Positions 8,385 to 18,800 of a stretch of 64,000 bases of DNA are shown here, piece after piece. Each line of letters starts with the position of its first letter. Position 1 is the stretch's first letter. The notes beneath the pieces are model-generated. The model searched no databases and was not told where the DNA came from. It saw only the letters and a list, made by a program, of their open reading frames with translations. Origin of the DNA: an uncultured Prevotella sp. (lineage in GTDB: Bacteria; Bacteroidota; Bacteroidia; Bacteroidales; Bacteroidaceae); the NCBI GenBank assembly GCA_900319905.1, contig ONQB01000011.1, forward strand, positions 889 through 64,888, in the 5' to 3' direction. Position numbers and translations under genes: made by a program.

Positions 8385-9347
8385 TTACAGATAACGTTGT
8401 ACAAACTGACTGACGATGCGGGTGTAGGCATCGTGATGGTCGAGATAACTGCTGGCATGAGCTGAGCGGCGGAAGACAACCAGTTGCTTGGGTGCTGGCT
8501 TGGCAGCATAGAGCGGATATACCATGCGCGTGGGCACATACGTATCGTTGCCGCCATGGATGAAGAGCATCGGTTTCTTGCACTTCGCCACTTGCTTGAG
8601 CGGTGATGATTCGCCAAACGACCAGCCGTACTTCAGCTTGCACAAGGCCGACGCGGTGTAGAGCATGGGGAAGGCGGGCAGATGGAATTGGTCGGCCAAT
8701 TCATACTCAAACTCATCCCACACCGATGTGTAGCCACAGTCCTCGACGAAGCATTTCACCGACGCCGGTGTCTGTTCGCCCGATACATCCATCGTTGTGG
8801 CGGCACCCATTGAGATGCCATGCACCACGATGCGGGCGTGGCCGGTGGAGTCGGCAAACAGCGAGTCGGCGATGCCTATCCAGCGTAGCACGTCGAGCCG
8901 GTCGGGCCATCCCATCTGAATGGACTTGCCCTCGCTTTTGCCACTGGCATGCAGGTCGGGAATGAAGAGGTTCATGCCCATCACCTTATTATAAAGGTAG
9001 CCCATGTGCAGCATGCTCATGGCGCAGTCGGTGTAGCCATGTACGAGCACTGCCGTCTTGGCGGTCTTGAAGGGTGCGGCCACGTAGACGGCATGGTGAC
9101 GGTCGCCGTCGGGAGCTACAATGGTTGTGTCGTGGAAGGCTTTTGCCTTATTGAGAGAGTCTACCCACGGCGCAATCCATGTGTAACGCGATTTCATCAC
9201 CGCCAGTTGTCCGGCATAGTCGCGGCCCTTGTTCACTTTTGGTCGTAGTGCGAAGTTGATGAGATAGGCACTGCCCAAAATGCTAAGCACGAGGACAAAT
9301 CCCACGAAGATGCCCAGGCAGCCGAAGGTGATGCGAGATTTTTGCAT
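8385..9347 (-). CDS. Membrane-anchored alpha/beta hydrolase
   Basis: A 320-residue alpha/beta-hydrolase with one N-terminal membrane segment (ITFGCLGIFVGFVLVLSILG), so the catalytic part probably faces the periplasm. The nucleophile elbow is HGISMGA (Ser in GxSxG), the acid probably Asp in HGGNDTYVP, and the base His in RRSAHASSY. The oxyanion region is VLVHGYTD. It resembles the BEM46/S9-like hydrolases annotated in many Bacteroidales, but the substrate cannot be inferred. It starts 4 nt after the cysS stop, so the two are almost certainly cotranscribed. Confidence 0.8.
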   Translation of the reverse strand: MQKSRITFGCLGIFVGFVLVLSILGSAYLINFALRPKVNKGRDYAGQLAVMKSRYTWIAPWVDSLNKAKAFHDTTIVAPDGDRHHAVYVAAPFKTAKTAVLVHGYTDCAMSMLHMGYLYNKVMGMNLFIPDLHASGKSEGKSIQMGWPDRLDVLRWIGIADSLFADSTGHARIVVHGISMGAATTMDVSGEQTPASVKCFVEDCGYTSVWDEFEYELADQFHLPAFPMLYTASALCKLKYGWSFGESSPLKQVAKCKKPMLFIHGGNDTYVPTRMVYPLYAAKPAPKQLVVFRRSAHASSYLDHHDAYTRIVSQFVQRYL

Positions 9348-9351
9348 GTCG

Positions 9352-10842
9352 TTACTTATTAAGTTTCCATGTCACGCCGTCTTTCGTGTCCTGCACGATG
9401 AAGCCTGCCTGTTCCAGCGTGTTGCGTATCTCGTCGCTGGTGGCCCAGTCCTTGGCTTCCTTGGCGCGTTGGCGCATGGCCAGCACCATGTCAACGATTT
9501 TGCCATAGGCTTTCTCACGCTCCGGCGAACCGGCTCCGCGATTGCTCTGAAGTCCGAGCAGGTCGAAGGTGAACAGCCGCATGGTATCGGAGAGCTCCTT
9601 CAGGTCGTCGGCCGAAATCTTGGTCTTGTGGTCAACGAGCAGGTTGACGAGATGGCAAGCCTCGAAAAGAGCGCTGATGACCAGCGGGGTCTGCAGGTCA
9701 TCGTTCATGGCGTCGTAGCAGCGCTGGCGCAGTTCCTTGACGAACTTTGCCGTGTCGGGCTGCGAACCCTTCGAGGTCTGCACGCGGTCCAGTCCGGCGA
9801 TGCCGTCCATGAGTCGCTCGTAGCCTTTCTGTGCTGCCTTCAGTGCGTCGTTGGAGAAGTCGACGGTGCCGCGGTAGTGAGCCGAGAGAATGAAGAAGCG
9901 GATGGTCATGGGCGAGTAAGCCTGCTCGAGCGTCGGATGGTTGCCCGTGAAGAATTGCTCCAGGGTGATGAAGTTGCCGAGCGACTTGCCCATCTTTTGC
10001 CCGTTGATGGTAATCATGTTGTTGTGCATCCAGTAGTGCACCATCTGGTCGCCTTGTGAGGCCACGGCTTGTGCAATCTCGCATTCGTGGTGGGGGAAGA
10101 TGAGGTCCATGCCGCCTCCGTGAATGTCGAAGTGATTGCCGAGGTACTTCCGGCCCATGGCGGTGCACTCGCAGTGCCAACCTGGGAAACCGTTGCTCCA
10201 CGGGCTCGGCCAGCGCATGATGTGCTCGGGTGTAGCCTTCTTCCACAGAGCGAAGTCGGCCTGGCATTTCTTCTCTCCCACACCGGCCAGCTCGCGCGAG
10301 TTGTTGATGATGTCGGTGAGGTTGCGGCCCGACAGTATGCCATACTTATGGTCTTTGTTGTATTTCTGAATATCGAAATACACCGATCCGTTGCTCTCGT
10401 AGGCATAGCCGTTGGCCATGATCTGCTTCACCAGTTCCTCCTGCTCGATGATATGTCCTGTGGCATGTGGCTCAATAGATGGGGGCAGCACGTTGAGCAT
10501 CTCCATGGCCTTGTGATAGCGGTTGGTGTAGTATTGTGCGATCTCCATCGGCTCCAACTGCTCCAGACGTGCTTTCTTCTCTATCTTGTCGTCACCCTCG
10601 TCGGCATCGTGCTCCAAATGGCCTACGTCGGTGATGTTGCGCACGTAGCGCACCTTGTAGCCTAAGTGCTTCAGATAGCGGAAGAGCACGTCAAACGTGA
10701 TGGCAGGACGGGCATGACCCAGATGTGGGTCACCATAGACGGTGGGACCGCAGACATACATGCCCACATGGGGAGCATGAAGCGGCTTGAAAAGTTCTTT
10801 CTTGCGAGTAAGCGTATTATAAATCAACAAATTCTGCTCCAT
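9352..10842 (-). CDS. cysS: Cysteinyl-tRNA synthetase
   Basis: A 496-residue class I aminoacyl-tRNA synthetase that charges tRNA-Cys in the cytosol. It shows the HIGH-type motif HLGH in [15 protein letters not shown] near residue 37, the zinc-site segments ([29 protein letters not shown]), and a KMSKS-type motif KMGKS in [14 protein letters not shown] near residue 285. The length suits bacterial CysS. The ATG at 10842 follows a TAACTTTG -7 box. It is the first gene of a two-gene operon with the alpha/beta hydrolase. Confidence 0.97.
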   Translation of the reverse strand: MEQNLLIYNTLTRKKELFKPLHAPHVGMYVCGPTVYGDPHLGHARPAITFDVLFRYLKHLGYKVRYVRNITDVGHLEHDADEGDDKIEKKARLEQLEPMEIAQYYTNRYHKAMEMLNVLPPSIEPHATGHIIEQEELVKQIMANGYAYESNGSVYFDIQKYNKDHKYGILSGRNLTDIINNSRELAGVGEKKCQADFALWKKATPEHIMRWPSPWSNGFPGWHCECTAMGRKYLGNHFDIHGGGMDLIFPHHECEIAQAVASQGDQMVHYWMHNNMITINGQKMGKSLGNFITLEQFFTGNHPTLEQAYSPMTIRFFILSAHYRGTVDFSNDALKAAQKGYERLMDGIAGLDRVQTSKGSQPDTAKFVKELRQRCYDAMNDDLQTPLVISALFEACHLVNLLVDHKTKISADDLKELSDTMRLFTFDLLGLQSNRGAGSPEREKAYGKIVDMVLAMRQRAKEAKDWATSDEIRNTLEQAGFIVQDTKDGVTWKLNK

Positions 10843-10887
10843 ATCTCGATTTGTTTGTATGGTAACTATTCTATGTTATTCTTACTG

Positions 10888-10895
10888 CAAAGTTA
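10888..10895 (-). promoter_or_regulatory. Probable -7 box of cysS operon
   Basis: TAACTTTG on the minus strand, ending 45 nt before the cysS ATG. No clear TTG lies at the expected -33 distance, so this is a partial match to the Bacteroidetes promoter. Confidence 0.5.
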
Positions 10896-11011
10896 CTGTA
10901 TTTTTTTTGTTTAATAACGATTGTGGGTGGAATTTGTCCTCTTTATAACAATCTTCCTATTCTATCTGCTTCTTTTTACTATGCTTTGTCGCTATTCTTG
11001 TGTTTTCTGTT

Positions 11012-11019
11012 TATCTTTG
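11012..11019 (+). promoter_or_regulatory. -7 box of AraC gene, near-leaderless
   Basis: TATCTTTG ends 5 nt before the chosen ATG at 11025, so transcription would begin at or next to the start codon. No TTG lies at the usual distance; a TTTG at 10985-10988 is 23 nt upstream. Confidence 0.5.
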
Positions 11020-11024
11020 CACTT

Positions 11025-11921
11025 ATGGACAAGACTTATCGAATAGCTGATTTCAGGGCGTTGGAGCGTCCGGCTGTGTATGCCGACAATTACTATTTTG
11101 CCCTTTCTCCGTTGCGTGATTATCCGGCGCTGTGCAAGGGTGTGATGGTCAATGGTCTGTTGTTTCTGTTTTGCCTTGATGGGGAAGTGAGTCTGAAGGT
11201 CAACGACTGTCCGCTGACCATTGTGGCGGGCGATTTGCTTGTAGCGCCTCCCAATACGATGCTCGACGACATCCGTCCGTCGTCAGGAGGGTCGGCTGTC
11301 CTCGTTGGCTATTCCATTGACATTCTGGTGCGCATGCTCACGGGCAGCGGACGTGTGATGAAGGTCATTCGGGCCTTTGCGCAAAAGCGGGTCATCAACA
11401 ACGATGAGCGTTACACCTACACCCGTGTCAACACGTTTCTCAATATCCTGCGATACCGCAATGCTGCCAACGATCTCTATCACGACGAGCTGGTTTATCA
11501 TCTTTTTGCGGCCATGCTGTTCGATGTCATCAACGATCTGCACATACCCGAAGGCAGCGATGGGGCTGAGGTCGATGGCGTTTCGCACTATCGCACGGAG
11601 CATCTCTACAAACAGTTCCTGGCATTGCTGAACAAGGAGGATGGACGTGTGCGCCTGGTCAGCTACTATGCCGACAAGCTCTATATCACGCCCAAGTATC
11701 TGTCGAAGATCACCAATATCTATGAGGGACGTCCGGCGCTCGATGTTATCACGTCGCATGCGGTGGAGCGCCTCAAGATAGAGTTGCGCTATACCGACCG
11801 CCCCATGAAGGACATTGCCGATGAGTTTAGGTTTGAGAGCTATTCCTCGTTCTGTAAGTTCATAAAAAAACACCTTGGCTGCACGCCGCAACAATACAGG
11901 CAGGCGTCAGCGAAGGTGTAG
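11025..11921 (+). CDS. AraC-family transcriptional regulator
   Basis: A 298-residue regulator. The N-terminal half is a cupin-like sensing domain (FCLDGEVSLKVNDCPLTIVAGDLLVAPP). The C-terminal about 100 residues form the double helix-turn-helix of AraC/XylS proteins: YADKLYITPKYLSKITN for the first and DIADEFRFESYSSFCKFIK for the second, ending with the typical GCTPQQYRQ. ATG 11025 is chosen rather than the in-frame upstream start because it follows the TATCTTTG box and begins MDKTYRIADF, giving a normal family length. The targets and ligand are unknown. It is convergent with thyX, with a 27-nt gap. Confidence 0.88.
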   Translation: MDKTYRIADFRALERPAVYADNYYFALSPLRDYPALCKGVMVNGLLFLFCLDGEVSLKVNDCPLTIVAGDLLVAPPNTMLDDIRPSSGGSAVLVGYSIDILVRMLTGSGRVMKVIRAFAQKRVINNDERYTYTRVNTFLNILRYRNAANDLYHDELVYHLFAAMLFDVINDLHIPEGSDGAEVDGVSHYRTEHLYKQFLALLNKEDGRVRLVSYYADKLYITPKYLSKITNIYEGRPALDVITSHAVERLKIELRYTDRPMKDIADEFRFESYSSFCKFIKKHLGCTPQQYRQASAKV

Positions 11922-11948
11922 TCTTGTTTCTTCTTGTGATGGTGACGG

Positions 11949-12860
11949 TCAGTCTATCCATCCGCGTCTTTTAAACTCCTCGTAGAGTGGCAGTGCGATG
12001 ATCTTGGCATCGGGGTGCGGTGCGCCCGTAGTGCCAAGTGCACGCAGATCGAAGAAATGCTTCCAGTCGCTCAGGAAGGCAGTATGCACCAGTTCGGTGT
12101 TGGTGTCCAGGGGCAGCACAACGCGTGCCTCCTGTGGCTTCCGTCCGGCGGCAATGAGGTTCATGTAGGCCCGCTCGGTGGCGAGGTTGGCAAATACCCA
12201 GTTTTCTACGATGGAGGCCGATCCGTCGATCACCTTTCGCGACAGTTCCAGAAACTGCTGACCACTGAGGGTCAGTCGGCCGTCTCTCATCTGCGACGCC
12301 CATTCCGTGCCTTCCATCTCAGGTCTGATCCATGTGGGCAGGTTGATGGCGATCTCATTACCGAACTTGTCTTTGGAGTAGTTGCAGTAACGAGTGCTCT
12401 GCTCGGCGATGGAGTTGACGCGGTGGCGGTTGTATTCGCGTGAGATGGCAATCTGTGTGGTGAAGTGCACGGTGATGCGGCGGTCATGGTGCTCAGTGGG
12501 CTCTACCACGTGCTCGAGATCGCTGGTCCAGCCGTTGTCGTTGACGACGCGCAGGTTGGTGGTCACATAGAGCTTGTCGCCCACGAGATGGGTGTGGGTG
12601 AAGGGGTTGTCAACATAGCGCTTGGCGTCGTCGGGTACCTGACCGTCGGGACAGTCGAAGGTAAGGTAAACGGTGGCATGCTCAAGCATGGCTGTGTGAT
12701 GGTTGGCCATCATGCGGCGGGCAAAGGGCTCAGCAGAGTCTTCGGTCTGGTGGTCCTCACTCTTATAGCACACACGGCCCGCACGCTCTACTTGACGGTA
12801 GATGCCATGCAGTCCTGGTTCTTGTTCCCATATCTCGAAGTGGGGTAAATTCACTCTCAT
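11949..12860 (-). CDS. thyX: FAD-dependent thymidylate synthase
   Basis: ThyX methylates dUMP to dTMP with methylene-tetrahydrofolate and FAD/NADPH, an alternative to ThyA. The defining RHRxxS signature is present as RHRVNSIAEQSTRY near residues 143-156. At 303 residues it is longer than many bacterial ThyX proteins (often 220-260), with extra sequence in the N-terminal third. It is transcribed from a strong promoter that resembles the repeat upstream of the helicase. No thyA or folA lies nearby, so whether ThyA also exists cannot be judged from this window. Confidence 0.95.
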   Translation of the reverse strand: MRVNLPHFEIWEQEPGLHGIYRQVERAGRVCYKSEDHQTEDSAEPFARRMMANHHTAMLEHATVYLTFDCPDGQVPDDAKRYVDNPFTHTHLVGDKLYVTTNLRVVNDNGWTSDLEHVVEPTEHHDRRITVHFTTQIAISREYNRHRVNSIAEQSTRYCNYSKDKFGNEIAINLPTWIRPEMEGTEWASQMRDGRLTLSGQQFLELSRKVIDGSASIVENWVFANLATERAYMNLIAAGRKPQEARVVLPLDTNTELVHTAFLSDWKHFFDLRALGTTGAPHPDAKIIALPLYEEFKRRGWID

Positions 12861-12889
12861 AATCCTTTCTGTTGATGTTTTGTTAAGTG

Positions 12890-12920
12890 CAAAGGTAGTG
12901 CAAACAGGGGGAATGGCAAA
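12890..12920 (-). promoter_or_regulatory. thyX promoter, related to the 93-227 promoter repeat
   Basis: On the minus strand, TTTG at 12917-12920, a 19-nt spacer and TACCTTTG at 12890-12897 give a near-perfect Bacteroidetes promoter. The spacer shares CATTCCCC and TTTGCACTA with copies A and B at 93-227. Confidence 0.8.
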
Positions 12921-13021
12921 GAAAATTCTGTGTTTTTTCTGTGACTTTGCTGTGCGTCATTACATTCAGACAGCGCGACTAAATATTCTTGTTGAGATGA
13001 CGGTATTTCTTGGAAAAACCT

Positions 13022-13029
13022 TAATTTTG
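13022..13029 (+). promoter_or_regulatory. -7 box of Fur-family gene
   Basis: TAATTTTG ends 11 nt before the ATG at 13041, which implies a very short leader. No TTG is seen at the normal -33 spacing. Confidence 0.45.
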
Positions 13030-13040
13030 CAGATCGTATT

Positions 13041-13463
13041 ATGGATGAATCAACATGTGTAACGCTGCTGCAGCAGCATGGCATCAAGCCCACGAGCAAC
13101 CGCATCCTCGTGGTGAAGGCATTGGCGTCCGAGGAGTATCCCTCCTCGTTGTCGGAGCTTTGCGATCGTCTTGTGAGTGTGGACAAGAGCGGCATCTTCC
13201 GTTCGCTGGTCTTGTTTCGTGAGCACCATCTTGTGCATTCATTGGAAGATGGTGATGGCGGCATCAGATATGAGCTGTGCTTCAGTCATGATGACTGCAA
13301 CGACGAGGACAACCATGTGCATTTCTATTGCATGCGTTGCCATCGGATGTTTTGTTTCTACGACTTGTCAGTTCCTGAAGTGCAACTGCCGCGTGGCTAT
13401 TCGCTGGAGTCGGTCAACTATGTCATCAAGGGTGTATGCCCGGATTGCGCCAAACGTAAGTGA
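13041..13463 (+). CDS. Fur-family metal-responsive repressor
   Basis: A 140-residue Fur superfamily protein (Fur/Zur/PerR type). The N-terminal winged helix (KPTSNRILVVKALASEEYPSS followed by SELCDRL and GIFRSLVLF) is followed by a dimerisation domain with structural zinc cysteine pairs CMRC and CPDC and a His-rich segment HDDCNDEDNHVHFYC. Which metal or peroxide signal it reads cannot be decided from sequence. It lies 12 nt upstream of mutY on the same strand and may be cotranscribed, which would link metal or oxidative signals to oxidised-base repair. Confidence 0.85.
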   Translation: MDESTCVTLLQQHGIKPTSNRILVVKALASEEYPSSLSELCDRLVSVDKSGIFRSLVLFREHHLVHSLEDGDGGIRYELCFSHDDCNDEDNHVHFYCMRCHRMFCFYDLSVPEVQLPRGYSLESVNYVIKGVCPDCAKRK

Positions 13464-13475
13464 ACCATCGGCCGT

Positions 13476-14513
13476 ATGTCTTTCCTTTCCCGTCTAATAG
13501 CTTGGTATGAAGAACATGGTCGTGACCTTCCATGGCGCCACACGCGTGATCCTTATGCCATCTGGCTTAGTGAGATTATCCTGCAACAGACACGTGTGTC
13601 GCAGGGCATGAGCTATTGGTTTCGTTTCGTGCAGGCTTATCCCACGGTCGAGTCATTGGCTGCCGCCACCGAGGATGAGGTGTTGCGGTTGTGGCAAGGA
13701 CTGGGTTATTACAGTCGTGCACGCCATCTGCATGAGGCTGCGCGCCAGATTGCGTCGCTTGGCTATTTTCCCAACACCCTTGCTGAGATCAAAACGCTGA
13801 AGGGCGTGGGCGATTATACAGCTGCCGCCATTGGGGCTTTTGCCTTCGGACTGCCCGTTGTGGCGGTGGATGGCAATGCCTACCGTGTGCTGGCCCGTCT
13901 GTATGGCGTGGCAACACCTATCAATACGACGGAGGGCAAGCATGAGTTCGCGCAGTTGGCTGATGTTGCCTTCGGTCTGCCGGCCCGACAGCCTCAGGAT
14001 GGTGCTGTGGGTGAGACGTTCTTTGGGATGGCCAACTCGGCGATGATGGACTTCGGTTCACTGGTCTGCACACCGCAGTCGCCTGCCTGTACAGCCTGCC
14101 CCTTTGCAGAGAATTGTGTGGCTTTGCGTGAACATCGGGTGGGGGAGTTGCCTGTCAAACTGAAGAAGGTGAAGACCACCACGCGCCACTTCCGTTATTA
14201 CTATCTGCGATATGAGGGGCAGACGGCTATCCATCAGCGTGGGGCGGGCGATATCTGGCAAGGACTATGGGAACCGCTGTTGGTTGACGACGGTCAGGTG
14301 CCCTCGTGGCTGGAAGCCTTGCGGCCCCGGTTGCTATTGACCAATGTGAAGCATGTGCTCACCCATCAGACGCTCTTTGCCGACTTCTATCTTGTCACTA
14401 TCGACCACCGTCCGTCTCTGCCCGTCGGCTATTGTTGGATTGATGAGCATGATATCAGCCATTATGCTGTGCCGCGGTTGGTGGAACGGTTGCTGACCTC
14501 TCTCCGTCAGTAG
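13476..14513 (+). CDS. mutY: A/G-specific adenine DNA glycosylase
   Basis: MutY removes adenine mispaired with 8-oxoguanine. This 345-residue protein has catalytic Glu33 in SEIILQQT, the helix-hairpin-helix LKGVGDYTAAAIGAFAFG, catalytic Asp132 in VDGNAYRVLAR, and a 4Fe-4S cluster with the C-x6-C-x2-C-x5-C spacing (CTPQSPACTACPFAENC). The C-terminal third is the Nudix-like 8-oxoG recognition domain (GDIWQGLWEPLL). Its 3' end overlaps the convergent YihY gene by 59 nt. Confidence 0.96.
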   Translation: MSFLSRLIAWYEEHGRDLPWRHTRDPYAIWLSEIILQQTRVSQGMSYWFRFVQAYPTVESLAAATEDEVLRLWQGLGYYSRARHLHEAARQIASLGYFPNTLAEIKTLKGVGDYTAAAIGAFAFGLPVVAVDGNAYRVLARLYGVATPINTTEGKHEFAQLADVAFGLPARQPQDGAVGETFFGMANSAMMDFGSLVCTPQSPACTACPFAENCVALREHRVGELPVKLKKVKTTTRHFRYYYLRYEGQTAIHQRGAGDIWQGLWEPLLVDDGQVPSWLEALRPRLLLTNVKHVLTHQTLFADFYLVTIDHRPSLPVGYCWIDEHDISHYAVPRLVERLLTSLRQ

Positions 14514-15777
14514 TCAGGAACTTAATGCAGAATCCATCTATCATGCGCTTTGTCTGCTCATCAGCCTCCCGATGATGTTCCCGGTTGATGCGGGTGTTCA
14601 TCAGTCGTTCGATAACTTTCTCCTGCCGTATGTTTTGGCTGTCATGGCCCAGGACGAAGGCAGGGTCGTGAGGCGATTTCTTTAGTGTTGTGGGATTGAC
14701 ATATCCACAGGCCTCCAGTCTCATCAGGCATCGGTGGAGCTCGGAGGGCGAATAGCCTGTAAGGCGCAGAAGTTGAGTGAAGCGTAACGGACTCCGATCG
14801 TCGCGTTGCCGGTCTGTGATATGTTGCAACACCACAAGGCAATGGGCCAATACCTCACTTATTGTGTACTCCACATCGCTGTCGGCACCTCCCAATGCCA
14901 GTTCTTGATTGGCATGGGTCAGTTCAGCGCAGCCGATGCAGATATACCATGAAATCTGCAACCACAAAAGGAAGAGTGGTAGGGCTGCAAGCGATCCGTA
15001 GATGAGGTTGTAACTCGTCACCACCATCTGAATGTGGACATAAGCCATCTGTAACACCATGATAAGACAGGCGGCAATGAGCGAAGGCCACCATGCGTGA
15101 CGAATGCGTACTTTGGTATGCGGAATGATGGTGTAGATCATCAGAAAGAACACCCACAGCAGACATAGCGGAAGGACGATGCCTGTGGCGCCGCGCATGA
15201 AAGACGTGATGTACTGAATGGTGGGCAGATAGTCAAACAGCGAGTAGCTGTACATGGTGATGATGCTGCAGAAGATGATGGCCATCGGGGCGATGAAGAT
15301 GGTGGCTGTGTAGTAGATCAGGCTTTCTTTCAGCGGCCGTTCATCCGTATCCCATATCATGCAGAACGTGCTTTCGATATTCATTAAGAGACTCATGATA
15401 CTCCACAGCATGAGTACGAGGCCGACCCCGATGATAATGCCGGCGTGGGTGTACTGCAAGTATGACTGCGAGAGACTGATGATGGCCTCGTACACCTGTG
15501 GCTGTGCGGCGAATACCCGTCGGCACCATGCGATGACGTAACTCTCGAAGCCCAATCCTTTGCCTATGGCGAAGATGATGGCGAAGATCGGGATGATGGA
15601 CATGAGCGTGTTAAAGGTAAGCTGGGCGGCAAAGCCCCAGTGGTGCTTGAGGAAGAGGTTCTTGTACAATAGGTATCCTCGCTGAAGGAGAAACCCCGTG
15701 AAGTCATCGTGCCATGACAAATTATGGCACGTTCTCATCTTCTGGTTTGCGCAAGCAATAATTCTTAGCATCTTCAT
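14455..15777 (-). CDS. YihY/UPF0761-family inner membrane protein
   Basis: A 440-residue polytopic membrane protein of the YihY (formerly BrkB/RNase BN) family. The N-terminal about 290 residues have some six hydrophobic segments (LTFNTLMSIIPIFAIIFAIG, GIIIGVGLVLMLWSIMSLLM and others). The last about 140 residues are soluble and resemble a winged helix (YSPSELHRCLMRLEACGYVNP), an extension seen in Bacteroidetes members. The start could be 15777 (MKML) or 15738 (MRTC). The 3' end overlaps mutY by 59 nt in the convergent direction. Function is unknown; the old RNase BN assignment does not apply. Confidence 0.8.
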   Translation of the reverse strand: MKMLRIIACANQKMRTCHNLSWHDDFTGFLLQRGYLLYKNLFLKHHWGFAAQLTFNTLMSIIPIFAIIFAIGKGLGFESYVIAWCRRVFAAQPQVYEAIISLSQSYLQYTHAGIIIGVGLVLMLWSIMSLLMNIESTFCMIWDTDERPLKESLIYYTATIFIAPMAIIFCSIITMYSYSLFDYLPTIQYITSFMRGATGIVLPLCLLWVFFLMIYTIIPHTKVRIRHAWWPSLIAACLIMVLQMAYVHIQMVVTSYNLIYGSLAALPLFLLWLQISWYICIGCAELTHANQELALGGADSDVEYTISEVLAHCLVVLQHITDRQRDDRSPLRFTQLLRLTGYSPSELHRCLMRLEACGYVNPTTLKKSPHDPAFVLGHDSQNIRQEKVIERLMNTRINREHHREADEQTKRMIDGFCIKFLTTDGERSATVPPTAAQHNG

Positions 15778-15867
15778 GATAATCTACTATAAACAGGGTG
15801 TTCAAAACCACGGAAGACCAAAGCACCATCCGTCAGGAAACGCATGCTCAGCCTGGATAGGCGGTAG

Positions 15868-18800
15868 CTATCCGACGTAACCTCCCTTGTTGCGTATGTA
15901 CTGCATGAGCTCAGCGAAGACAGGATTGGCCGCGAGTGTGTGCGGGTTGCCCGTGAGGATGAGTTGCTTGCGGGCACGGGTGAGGGCGACGTTGAGTTTG
16001 CGGTCGATGAGATGGCCGCTCTCCTCGAAGGTATTGGAAGCCAGAAACGAGAGTTGGTACTGTCGTTGGATGGTGAACGAATAGATGATGACATCGCGTT
16101 GCGACCCTTGGTAGCGCTCCACAGTATCGATGCTGATGTCTTCAAGTTCTGGCAATCCCAACTGTTCTATCTCCTTACGTATCAAGGCTATTTGGTTGCG
16201 ATAGGGCACGATGACGCCCACAGTCTTATTGGGATTGAAGGCTTGTCCGTAGAAGCGGTGGATGCGTCGTATCATGTCGGCCACGATGTGTGCCTCACTG
16301 ATGTTCACCTTGTCGCTTACCTCTGGTTGTTGGCAGTCTGCAGAGGCCAGGAACAGCAGCCGGTGGGTTTTGAGCAGATCATCGGTAGCGTCTTGTGAGG
16401 GCAGGGTGTAGCCGAGGTCAGTGGCCCGCTGATGCGGCAGTGGCACGGGCTCGAGATGCTCGGCGAAGTAAAACGTCTGATTGGGGAAGTCGGCAATGTC
16501 TGGATGCATGCGTCCTTGGTAATGCAGCGTGCCGATAAAGTCCGTGCGTCCTGCCCGTTGCTCCTGTCGGATGAGACGTTCGAAGAGCGAGTTCTTGCAG
16601 TCGGTCAGCCCGATGGCGCACAGGGAGGGTTCACTGACCGCACTGTCGGCGTCGTTCTGCTGCACCACGGCGGGTAGTTGTTTATAGTCGCCGATGAGGA
16701 TGAACTTGTCGATGTCGCACGAGTGGGAGTACTGTGGACCGCTGTTTCCTCGATGGCTGGCCAGCAATCCGATGATGTTTGGCTCGAGTATCTGTGAGGC
16801 TTCGTCGATGACGGCCAGACTGAAGTGCATGATATCGAACAGATAAGCCCGGGCTTGTATCATTGACGTTGTGCCCACGACGATATGTGTGTCGTGCAGC
16901 AGTTGTCGCATGTCGTTGAGCTTGGGTGAAGTGCCAATCTTCTGCGACAAGAGGTGGGCTGCATAAGCCGGAGCGCAGCTCAGCTCATGCCCAATGCGGA
17001 TGTAGTCGAAGCCGTTGTCCTCAAGCATGCCACAGATCTCGTCGACGGCGCGGTTGGTATACGACATGAGAAGTAGTGAGGGTTGTGGGTTGTCGGCAAA
17101 AGCCTCCCGCACGATGTACTGCAAGGCCATGGATGTCTTGCCAGTCCCCGGAGGTCCCACGATGAGGAAGAAGTCGTTGGCCTGCTTGGCTCTCAGCAAA
17201 AGATTGTCAAGTGTGGGCAGGTATGACTTGGAAAGCTGTCGGCTCTTGTCGGCTGAGGGTGGGCGCTGCCCGAGCAATAGGTCCTTGCGGTCTTGTGGAG
17301 CAGTCACTAGCTCGTAAAGGGCGCGCAAGTTGGCGCTTCCACCGACGTCACTGCCTGCATGCTCGATGCACCAGGAGAAGGGGGAGGCAGGGTGGGCAGA
17401 GGAGGCAGGGTAGGCGGAGTAGGAAGAGTAGGCAGAGGAGGCGGAGAAGGCGGGGTAGGAAGATGGGGAAGAAGATAGGGTGGCAGGCGATTTAGCAACT
17501 GGTGATTTAGCAGGTGCGAGCAAGTGACCGTCGTAGGGCAGGTGGTTGAAGATATCAGTGTTCTGCTGACCGTCGGCCAGCACCACGGTGAGACGGTCGG
17601 CGTGCAGCTCATCGATGGTACCTTTGAAGAGCAAGGCCTTGCGCACGTCTGGCTCCTCGTTGGTGGGATAGGCATAGAGGAAAACGCTGTCGCCACGTCG
17701 GAAATTGGGCAGGAAGTCTTCACCCTGTTCGGGAATGGAGAACAGCAGTGTAGTGACGCTTGGCGTGTCGGAGGAGATAGGGGAACCGCCTTGTGTCGAC
17801 ATCAGTTGCAGGTCGGTGTAGATGGATCCGGTCTCCTTTTTCTCCGCCAGTGGCATGTTCCATAGGCTGGCCATGTTGTTGCCCACCACATCGGCCACAC
17901 CTACCTTCGACAGCAGGTTCTCGCGGATAACGAACTGTGTCATCCGGCAGAAGTAGTCTCTTTCGATGCCGTGCAGTTGTTGCAGTGGACTGAGGAGGTT
18001 GACCAACTGAGGCCGTAGGTAGTTGTCGTAGAAGAAGCCACTGCTGTGGGCGACGTTCAGCGTCTGCTCAGTGAGTTGTGGGAGGATGTCGCGCAGTCCC
18101 TTGGTGGCTATCTCAAACTCGATAGCGATGGCTTCGTTGCGGAAGCGCAGGGCCTCGTATACCAACTGACGCAGGTTGGCCACGTTGACCAGTCCATCGG
18201 GCAGGCCAAACTTGGAATAGAGCAGGTTGATGCTCGTGTGTTGCTCATGGAAGTTGAAATAGAGAATGCCGAAGTAGAGCAGCAGCTGCACGTAGTGCTT
18301 CTCTACGACCTTGTTGCCGTGGCTGTTGTTGAAGTTGCGTTCAATAAAGTAGTTACGTCCCGATTTCTGTTCGACGAGCAGTTTGAGGTCTGTGGTCATG
18401 AGGTCGACACGTCCCTGCAGTCCGAGCTTCTCACAGATGAAGGTTGGTTCCACGATGGCTTTCTTCATGTCGTAGTGGCGTCGCAGTTCGTCGACGATGT
18501 CTTTGAGGTTGTCCGTCTGCCGTGCGGCATCGTTTTTGAACTTCACTGCATCAAAGTCGGGGCAAGCCACATATTCGAGTGCTTTCTCCCGGAAACTGCG
18601 CTTGAGTGACTTGCCCATGGAGGCTTGCGGGTCGTTGATGGTGTCGTCGAGGGCGCATCCGGCGTAGTTACCCAGCAGAATCTCCTGCGAGTTGGCCTTT
18701 GGCTTCAGTCGGTTGATGAAGTAGAGCAGTGGGTGGTGGCCGTACTCCTCAAAGCAGGCGGCGATGGTGCTGATATCCATCAGACAGTCAGGCTCCACAA

